Shown here: one piece after another, positions 1 through 6,800 of the stretch
How positions within the stretch are numbered: position 1 is the first letter of the stretch
Layout of the letters: every line of letters begins with the position of its first letter
From: CANNBR01 sp964604015
Lineage (GTDB): Bacteria > Babelota > Babeliae > Babelales > CAIQNR01
Assembly (NCBI GenBank): GCA_964604015.1
Contig: CAZRXF010000013.1
Span: 1-29,700 of the forward strand
Reading direction: 5' to 3'
DNA: 29,700 nucleotides
Notes under the pieces: generated by a model
The model's database searches: none
Seen by the model: only the letters and a program-made list of their open reading frames with translations
What the model was told of the DNA's origin: nothing
Made by a program: the position numbers and the translations under genes

Positions 1-75
1 AAATTGGTAGACACGCAGCCTTGAGGTGGCTGTGGGAGAAATCCCTTGGGGGTTCGAGTCCCTTCTTCGGCACCA
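1..75 (+). tRNA. tRNA-Leu (anticodon GAG), 5' end cut by window
   Basis: The window opens inside a class II tRNA. The anticodon loop TTGAGGT at 21-27 gives anticodon GAG at 23-25, flanked by the stem CAGCC/GGCTG. A long variable arm follows, as expected for leucine tRNAs. The T stem (48-52 with 60-64) encloses the T loop TTCGAGT. The 3' acceptor strand CTTCGGC (65-71), discriminator A72 and encoded CCA (73-75) complete it; the 5' acceptor strand lies outside the window. The secD start is only 49 nt downstream with no separate terminator between, so the two are probably transcribed together. Confidence 0.95.
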
Positions 76-124
76 AGTTTTTAAAGAGAGTAGTACGTAG
101 TGGATTAGAGATTCGGGAGGATCT

Positions 125-1666
125 ATGGCAAGTTTAGCAAGGCGCTCGTCGGCATACGGGTTCTTTTTTTGGATGGCTTTGGCCGCAGTAGGCACCTATT
201 TTGTGTGGCCGCTCAAAGATCATTTGAAATTGGGAACGGACCTTGTGGGGGGATTTTACATTACCTTACAAGTTCAAACTGATGAGGCTGTTAAAGTTGA
301 GTTGGTCGAGCGTATGCGTGATGCAAGCCGTCGGTTAAAGGATCAAGGCATACATCCTGTCTCGCAAAAAGTTGAAGGGCATTCATTTGTCTTTGCTTTC
401 GCAACAGCTGAAGACGCACAAAAAGCAACTCGCTTTCTAAAGAGCAGGGCTGAAGAAGGCGGTGTTCACAATGACATCGGAACCGAGGTGAAGGTTCATC
501 TTCCTGAGCATGCGGTACAGCGTATTAAAGATGATGCAGTTTTGAGCATTATCGAAGTGCTTCGTAAGCGTCTTGATAAAACAGGAGTTGCTGAAGTTGC
601 AATTTCCCGTCAAGGTGAACGAGGCATTGTTATTGAGCTTCCACAAATTGATGATCCAGCACGCGCCAAAGAGATGATTGGTAAGACAGCTCAGCTTGAA
701 ATCAAGTTGGTTGAAGACGTTGCTGGCACTGAAGAAGATCTTCTTGAAAAACACAATTATGCACTGCCAGAAGGGACGATGATTGTTCCTGGTAATGACA
801 ACCGTTATTACTTGGTTCCTGATTACACCGATTTAACAGGGCGCGATTTAAAAGACGCTCAACCAGGACTTGGTGGGGTTACGGGAACTGAGCCGGTGGT
901 TCAATTTGAATTCCGACCAGAAGGTGGCGATAAGTTTTATGAATTGACGAGTAAGAATCATGGTCGTTTGATTGCAGTCATTGTTGATGGTCAAGTGATT
1001 TCTGCTGCTGTTGTGCAATCAACCATTCACACAACGGGAAATATTACCGGTAGATTCACCTGGGAAGAAGTGCAAGATCTTGCGGTTAATTTTAAATCTG
1101 GTTCATTTAGCGCTCCAGTAAAGTTTGAGGAAGAACGTCGCATCGGTGCTTCGCTCGGTCAAGAATCGATCAAGCAAGGGGTGATGTCGTGTCTTATTGG
1201 GATGGCGCTTCTGTTCTTGTTTAGTATCTTCACTTACAGAATGAGTGGCTTTCTTGCATTCTTGGCATTGCTTTATAACTTGCTCCTGACAGTTTTCTGT
1301 CTTTCTTGGTTGGGTGCAACGCTTACCCTTCCTGGTATTGCAGGTATGTTGTTGACGGTGGGTACGGCAATTGACTGTTCGATTCTGATTTATGAACGTG
1401 TTCGTGAAGCATTAAAGACAGGTATGAGTTTTGCAAGCGCAGTTGAAACTGGGTTTTCCGATGCCTGGGTGGTGATTCTTGATGCCAACATCACGACTTT
1501 CTTGATGAGTGTCGTGTTGTACAAGTTTGGTACCGGCCCTGTTCAAGGATTTGCGGTTACCATGATGCTTGGTATTCTTTCAACATTGGCAACTGGTTTG
1601 CTGTTCCTTCGTTCGTTGTTTGGATTTATCCTTACACATACGAGAGTAGGAAAGCTTAGTATATAA
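125..1666 (+). CDS. secD: Protein translocase subunit SecD
   Basis: SecD is the inner-membrane partner of SecYEG that uses the proton gradient to help pull exported proteins across the membrane. The 513-aa product has a first membrane segment at about residues 11-30. The SecD signature follows (LGTDLVGG, residues 36-43), then a large periplasmic region of about 300 residues, then five C-terminal membrane segments from about residue 350. The hallmark GIAGMLLTVGTAID (404-417) carries the conserved membrane aspartate D417, and DANITT follows in the next segment. The length suits a stand-alone SecD, not a SecDF fusion, and no secF is in the window. The ATG is preceded by GGGAGG (115-120). The gene sits between tRNA-Leu and tRNA-Met, the latter starting 10 nt after the stop codon. 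Export capacity fits the many signal-peptide proteins nearby. Confidence 0.95.
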   Translation: MASLARRSSAYGFFFWMALAAVGTYFVWPLKDHLKLGTDLVGGFYITLQVQTDEAVKVELVERMRDASRRLKDQGIHPVSQKVEGHSFVFAFATAEDAQKATRFLKSRAEEGGVHNDIGTEVKVHLPEHAVQRIKDDAVLSIIEVLRKRLDKTGVAEVAISRQGERGIVIELPQIDDPARAKEMIGKTAQLEIKLVEDVAGTEEDLLEKHNYALPEGTMIVPGNDNRYYLVPDYTDLTGRDLKDAQPGLGGVTGTEPVVQFEFRPEGGDKFYELTSKNHGRLIAVIVDGQVISAAVVQSTIHTTGNITGRFTWEEVQDLAVNFKSGSFSAPVKFEEERRIGASLGQESIKQGVMSCLIGMALLFLFSIFTYRMSGFLAFLALLYNLLLTVFCLSWLGATLTLPGIAGMLLTVGTAIDCSILIYERVREALKTGMSFASAVETGFSDAWVVILDANITTFLMSVVLYKFGTGPVQGFAVTMMLGILSTLATGLLFLRSLFGFILTHTRVGKLSI

Positions 1667-1676
1667 AGTTTGGTAG

Positions 1677-1753
1677 GGCGACGTAGCTCAGGTGGTTAGA
1701 GCAGCGGAATCATAATCCGAAGGTCCGGGGTTCAAGTCCCTGCGTCGCTACCA
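1677..1753 (+). tRNA. tRNA-Met (anticodon CAT), probably elongator
   Basis: A complete cloverleaf. The acceptor stem pairs GGCGACG (1677-1683) with CGTCGCT (1743-1749), with a terminal G-U; discriminator A1750 and encoded CCA (1751-1753) follow. The anticodon loop ATCATAA places CAT at 1711-1713. The anticodon stem GCGGA/TCCGA has a G-A mismatch at its outermost pair. The body resembles elongator tRNA-Met. An isoleucine tRNA with a lysidine-modified CAT anticodon cannot be fully excluded from sequence alone. A paired first base and weak terminal pair argue neither way strongly, and the D-arm and overall form do not look like an initiator. Confidence 0.93.
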
Positions 1754-1781
1754 GTTTTTCGGTGCCTTGTGTACTATGATG

Positions 1782-1803
1782 ATGACGCTTCGGCGTCATT
1801 TTT
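1782..1803 (+). terminator. Rho-independent terminator after tRNA-Met
   Basis: A perfect 7-bp hairpin, ATGACGC (1782-1788) with GCGTCAT (1793-1799), is closed by a stable TTCG tetraloop and followed by a run of T. It lies 28 nt after the tRNA-Met CCA and probably ends the tRNA-Leu/secD/tRNA-Met transcript. Confidence 0.85.
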
Positions 1804-1867
1804 CATGTACTGGATTTTTTGTTTATGCTGATGATGTTGATAGCAGGAGAAACCAAGGGAGATCTGT

Positions 1868-3757
1868 ATGAAGTTTACCGAAGTAGCACAAACATTTGCG
1901 CATATCGAGAAGTTGCAATCTCGTCTTTCAATTACAGAAGCGCTTGCAAAAATCTTGAAAAAGGGAACAGCGCAGGAGGCCCAAGAGCTCTGCTATCTCA
2001 GTTTGGGGGTGCTTAATCCTCCGTACATTGGAACACAGTTTGCCATTGCACAAAAAACGATGACAAAAATCGTTGCGCAGGTTCTGTCCCTTTCTGATGC
2101 ACAAGTAGAAAAATTGATGCAAAAAGAGGGAGATTTAGGATCAGTCGTTGAACAGTATGAATGGAAAGCAACGGAAGATCTGACGGTCCATCAGGTATAT
2201 CAAAAACTTGTAGCACTAGAAGATATTGCAGGAACAGGATCTCAGGAAAAAAAGAGTACACAGTTGCAGGAACTATTGATGACCGTTGATCCACTTTCGG
2301 CAAAGTATATTGTGCGGATTGTGCTTGGTACATTGCGTCTTGGTTTTTCTGACATGACCCTCGTTGATGCGCTTTCCTGGATGGAGGCGGGTGATAAGTC
2401 GTTACGTGAAGATCTTGAACATGCGTATAACGTCTGTGCCGATATTGGTTTTCTTGCGGTGACGTTAAAAACAGAAGGTATCAAGGCGATTAAAAAGATG
2501 GATATCCATGTCGGTATTCCATTACGCCCAGCAGCTGCTGAACGGTTACCAAGTGCTGCTGCCATCATAGAAAAAATTGGCCCTTGTGTGGCTGAACCTA
2601 AATTAGATGGATTCCGGTTGCAGGTACATGTTGATAAGACGGGAAAAGTTCCCAAAATTAGATTTTTTTCGCGCAATCTTTTGGATATGTCAGCAATGTT
2701 TCCTGAATTTATAAAGGCATGCGGACAGCTACCAGTCAAAAGTCTGATTGTTGACGGTGAAGCCATAGTATATGACCCGAACACAGGAACTTTTGTGCCG
2801 TTTCAAGAAACGGTAAAACGGCGACGGAAACATGGCATTGAAGAACTTGTTTCAGAATTACCGCTGCAATTAAATATGTTCGATCTTATGTATTTGGATG
2901 GAAAAAGTTTATTGCATACCCAGCAGCGGGAACGTCGGGAGAAATTACAGAAACTTTTTGAAGAATATGTGGTGGCACAACATGCACTTCCTAAGAAAAA
3001 GGGTGAGACATTGCCGTTGCAATTGACTGTTTTTGATGTGATGTACCATGACGGAAAAAGTCTTGTTGATACACCGCAAAACGAGCGGCGCAAAGTTCTT
3101 GAAGAGGTGTTTGATAAGTATGCCACTCAAACTATTCAGATGATTCAGGAGGTACACATCACCACGGCAAAACAGCTTGAGTCGTACTTTATTCAAGAAA
3201 TTGCCGCAGGGCTTGAGGGGCTTGTGGTGAAAAAACCTGATTCCTTATATCAAGCGGGTAAGCGTTCTTTTAATTGGATTAAATTGAAATACCAAGCATC
3301 TGAAAAACTCCAAGATACCCTTGATGTCGTGATTCTTGGCTATTATGCAGGGCGTGGAAAACGAGCACAATTTGGAATTGGGGCATTCTTAGTTGGTATT
3401 TACAATGCTAAAGAGGATCAGTTTGAAACGGTTGCTAAAGTGGGAACGGGTCTGTCTGATGCACAATGGATAGAGTTGAAGAAAAAATGTGATGCGATTG
3501 CGGTTGCAAAAAAACCACGAAACGTAGAATGCGCCTCTGACCTTGTTCCTACCATTTGGGTCAATCCCGAACTGGTCTGTGAGGTACTGGCCGATGAAAT
3601 TACCATATCTCCCGTGCATACGGCAGGAAAAACGAAGGATGTCCTTGGGGTTGCGTTGCGGTTTCCGCGCTTTGTGCAGTATCGACCTGATAAGTCGGCT
3701 CAAGAGACAACATCGGTGCATGAGCTTAAAAGTTTGCAGACGCGAACAATGCCGTAA
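1868..3757 (+). CDS. ATP-dependent DNA ligase (archaeal/eukaryotic type) with internal duplication
   Basis: Seals nicks in DNA through an enzyme-adenylate intermediate. The order is an N-terminal DNA-binding helical domain (about 1-210), the adenylation domain, and a C-terminal OB-fold. Motif I is EPKLDGFR with nucleophile K245. Motif III is VDGEA (E298), motif IV is GLEGLVVKK (E450), and motif V is FNWIKLKY (K472, K474). The domain order and length match the archaeal LigI-like family, not the NAD-dependent LigA normal in bacteria. A segment of about 37 residues holding the FDxMYxDGKSL element occurs twice in tandem (331-367 and 382-418, period 51 residues), which accounts for the length of 629 aa. 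The ATG is chosen for the AAGGGAG ribosome site at 1855-1861. The gene stands alone between a terminator and a large exported protein gene. Horizontal origin from archaea is an inference. Confidence 0.93.
   Translation: MKFTEVAQTFAHIEKLQSRLSITEALAKILKKGTAQEAQELCYLSLGVLNPPYIGTQFAIAQKTMTKIVAQVLSLSDAQVEKLMQKEGDLGSVVEQYEWKATEDLTVHQVYQKLVALEDIAGTGSQEKKSTQLQELLMTVDPLSAKYIVRIVLGTLRLGFSDMTLVDALSWMEAGDKSLREDLEHAYNVCADIGFLAVTLKTEGIKAIKKMDIHVGIPLRPAAAERLPSAAAIIEKIGPCVAEPKLDGFRLQVHVDKTGKVPKIRFFSRNLLDMSAMFPEFIKACGQLPVKSLIVDGEAIVYDPNTGTFVPFQETVKRRRKHGIEELVSELPLQLNMFDLMYLDGKSLLHTQQRERREKLQKLFEEYVVAQHALPKKKGETLPLQLTVFDVMYHDGKSLVDTPQNERRKVLEEVFDKYATQTIQMIQEVHITTAKQLESYFIQEIAAGLEGLVVKKPDSLYQAGKRSFNWIKLKYQASEKLQDTLDVVILGYYAGRGKRAQFGIGAFLVGIYNAKEDQFETVAKVGTGLSDAQWIELKKKCDAIAVAKKPRNVECASDLVPTIWVNPELVCEVLADEITISPVHTAGKTKDVLGVALRFPRFVQYRPDKSAQETTSVHELKSLQTRTMP
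2858..3121 (+). repeat. Tandem duplication inside the DNA ligase gene
   Basis: Codons 331-367 (2858-2968) and 382-418 (3011-3121) encode two copies of one segment. Both begin LPLQL, continue with F-D-x-M-Y-x-D-G-K-S-L, and end with E-R-R...L...F-x-x-Y. By eye 22 of 37 residues are identical. The DNA copies differ at many third positions, so the duplication is not recent. Each copy covers the motif IIIa region, which lies between motifs III and IV of the nucleotidyltransferase fold and normally occurs once. Confidence 0.88.
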
Positions 3758-3796
3758 GTTTTGCCCAATTTGGAACGTGCGCGTGTCGCTAAAGTG

Positions 3797-3825
3797 TTGA
3801 GCTTTTGGTCTGCTGGTAGTAAGAA
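3797..3825 (+). promoter_or_regulatory. Weak candidate promoter for the 1965-aa protein gene
   Basis: TTGAGC (3797-3802) and TAAGAA (3820-3825) are separated by 17 nt. The -35 box matches the sigma70 consensus at four of six positions, but the -10 box is poor. It lies about 50 nt upstream of the next start codon. The evidence is weak, and no clear terminator is visible in the 115-nt gap after the ligase. Confidence 0.3.
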
Positions 3826-3872
3826 AAATTTATTTACTTTCACTCACTATCCAAGAAAGAAGGGCAGAGATA

Positions 3873-6800
3873 ATGAAGCACAAAACACGTTTTTATGACC
3901 ATTCTCGCATTTTCCCCTTTCTTTTGGTCTTTGGTTGCTCTGATCTAGCTTTGCAAGCAAGTGTGTTTGGATGGGTGCCACCAACCCCCCATGAACAACA
4001 GCAAGCGGCTGCACCCCAGGAATTTGCGTGGGTGCCACCAACTCCAGTAGAGAGAAAACCTGCGGTTACTACGGCTCCGGGACAGTTTTTTGGGTTTGAG
4101 GAGGAACGAAAAGTAACGCGGAAACTGTCTCCCTCTGCCCCTGTCGCTTATCCATTTACGGTGATGCAAAAACAGGGAGTACCTGACGATCCTGAAGCGG
4201 CTGCTTTTTTCAAAGAACTTTCTGGTCTTGAGATGGATACTTTCAATCTTGCTCCTTTAGTTTCTGCAATCCTCAAGACCTATCAACCAAAGCAGGCTGC
4301 CACTCCTGCACTCTTTGGTTTTGCAACAAAGGGACATCAAGCAGTTGCTGTCTCAGCGTTTGGCGGATCTACCACCAATATTTTTGATAAAAAAACATTT
4401 ACAAAGTTCAAAGAATGTCTGAATGGATCAGGTGCTTCGTATCTTTCGTATCTGACCGGGCTATGGGATTTGTACGGAAAACAGTATGAGCATTTGATAA
4501 AACAAGGGAAAGAGGATGAAGCAAAGCGGATCATTCTTAATGCGTTTTCTTCTGGATCATGTGCCGTAGCAATGTACGGGCAGTTGGTTGGGCAGATTAT
4601 TACATTTATAAAAACAAGGCTTAATTCGTTTTCTCTCTTTACCTTTGGTCAATCCGGTGCAACCTATTTTCTGACGACAGAACTTCCTCAACTGGATACG
4701 ATTGTGGCTCAAGCGCAGCAACAGTTTGATGCACACTTTGCCGGAGGACCTGATGGATTTCCCGCAGTTGGTAAGTTAGCGGGGGCAAATGCAACGACCT
4801 TATCCCAAAATTATAAGATAATTGAGCGAGGGTATCAGGAACAAAAGGGTACGTTGTGTGCAGATTTTGTGATGTCACTTGCAAAGACATTGGCAGATAC
4901 CTATCAACCTATGCTTGCTTATGAACAATCCATTAAAAAAGTTTTGGATCTTCCGTTTGGTTCAGTCGAACTAACGTCTGCCCTAGCAAATCTCAACACC
5001 TTCTATTCCTTGGCAGAAAATGGTCTTGATCTTTTAAATGAAAAAAATCCGATACCTCCGTTTGGCGTGTACAAAAATCCGTACCAGGCACTGCAAGCGA
5101 TGAGTGGTAACCTTGCCTCCTTTTATTTCTATGCGTCTTTGGTTGGGCAAAATGTCATTACCGCTGCATGTAAAACGCCCGATTCTCTTGCCTATCAAAA
5201 TCAACTCGTTTCATCGAATGGGCAGTTGCAAAGTTCTTTTTATCAAACGATGAGTTCGTATTTAACGTGCATCCAATCGTACTATCAAAGCGCGTCACAA
5301 TATTACGCAGCACAATTAAACTCAACAAACTCAGCAATTTATAACCAGGTGAGTGCCTATTTTTCTGCTGGCTCTGCATATTGGACAAAAGCAGAATCGC
5401 TTCTTGCAAATAATGATTTTCCTGATGCAATAGCGGCATATCAGTCAGCGGCTCAGGCATTTAAAAAGGCAGGAAACAGTGACCTTTCCTTTGTTCTTAC
5501 CCATCGTTGTGACGCCGCCGCGCTTGCGTATTACCAAACGACTCTTCAGTCATACACGCAGTTTTATCAGCTTGCCATTCCGGCCTATCTTGCGGGTATG
5601 CTGACCCCTCCATCCAGCCCCGTGACCAGTGAGCAGGCAAGTACCTGGCATAGTGCGTACCCTAATGGATTTGTGCAGCTTTTTTATTATGATGCGGCTA
5701 CCAATCAGTCTGGGTTAACACCATCGTTTCAGGGTATTGCATGGTTGGCAACGCAAGCGGTGCCCGTATATTCCCATATGTTAAATGCCTATCAAACAGA
5801 TCATTCAGCTACGGGTAAGAGTGTTCGTCAGTATCTTCAGCAGTCGTTGGTGATTCTTGAAAACATTGCTCAAGGCGCGCAGGGCATGTTTTATAACGAT
5901 CCATTGATGCAGACAAAAAGTTTGCGCAGTGAAAGTGCACTATCTCAGTATCGTGCGGCTGATGCTAATAGTGGATCGGGGACTATTCAAGGGGTTACCG
6001 AAGGGGCGTTGCAGTACATAAAGATTTATGAATCTTTTGCTAAAGCGGACACGCTTCTTGCGCAGGGAGCAACTGCAGGCAACCAGGCATTGCAGTTGCC
6101 CTATCAGGGGCTCTTTTCTGGGCAATCAGTTTCTGGATTTGCGCAACTCAGTTGTTTGGTGCAACTCTATTGGTCCCTTTTGAATGTGGACCCGTGTCTT
6201 GCACGTGCACAACAGTATTCTGACTATGCTGGCATTCTGACAAGTGCGGCGTTGATCCTTTTGTCTCAGGCGCAGGCGCTTTGTTCCGATCCTACTCTTG
6301 CTTCCGTGCTTTCTTCATCGTATGCAGCATCTGTGCAGGAAAAAACTAAACAGATTGCGACGCCTTCTTCGCTTTCATCTCTGGTGGCCGAAGGAGATGC
6401 GTTAAGAAAAACTGCTACGAATGCAGTGGCATTTGAATCTGCTCTTGCTTGCTACCGCACCGCAGGGTTACTGGGGGATATAACTGCTCAAGCGAACTAT
6501 CTTGAAACGATAGAGGCGTATGCAGATTGGTACCGAACGTCATCAAACGTTGATTTTGCACATTTTTATGCAGCCTCTGTGTACTATCGTGGGTATCTTG
6601 CGCAAAAGAAGGGATGGCAGAGTACTTCGAATGCTTTGGCTGCCATGACAAAAGAACTGCAGACATTTTCCTCTGACTTTGGAACGGCTTTAGATCAGTT
6701 GGGGCTTTCGGTGCAAAATGCGACCTATCCTGATGCTATTAAACGTCTTGGCCCCTTAGTTGCCTTGCAGGATGAAATGAACTTTATGGTTGTTCGGCAA

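Noticed and set aside
2242..2784. 180-codon minus-strand frame in the ligase gene
   Set aside because: Antisense to conserved ligase motifs; composition and lack of a ribosome site mark it as a shadow.
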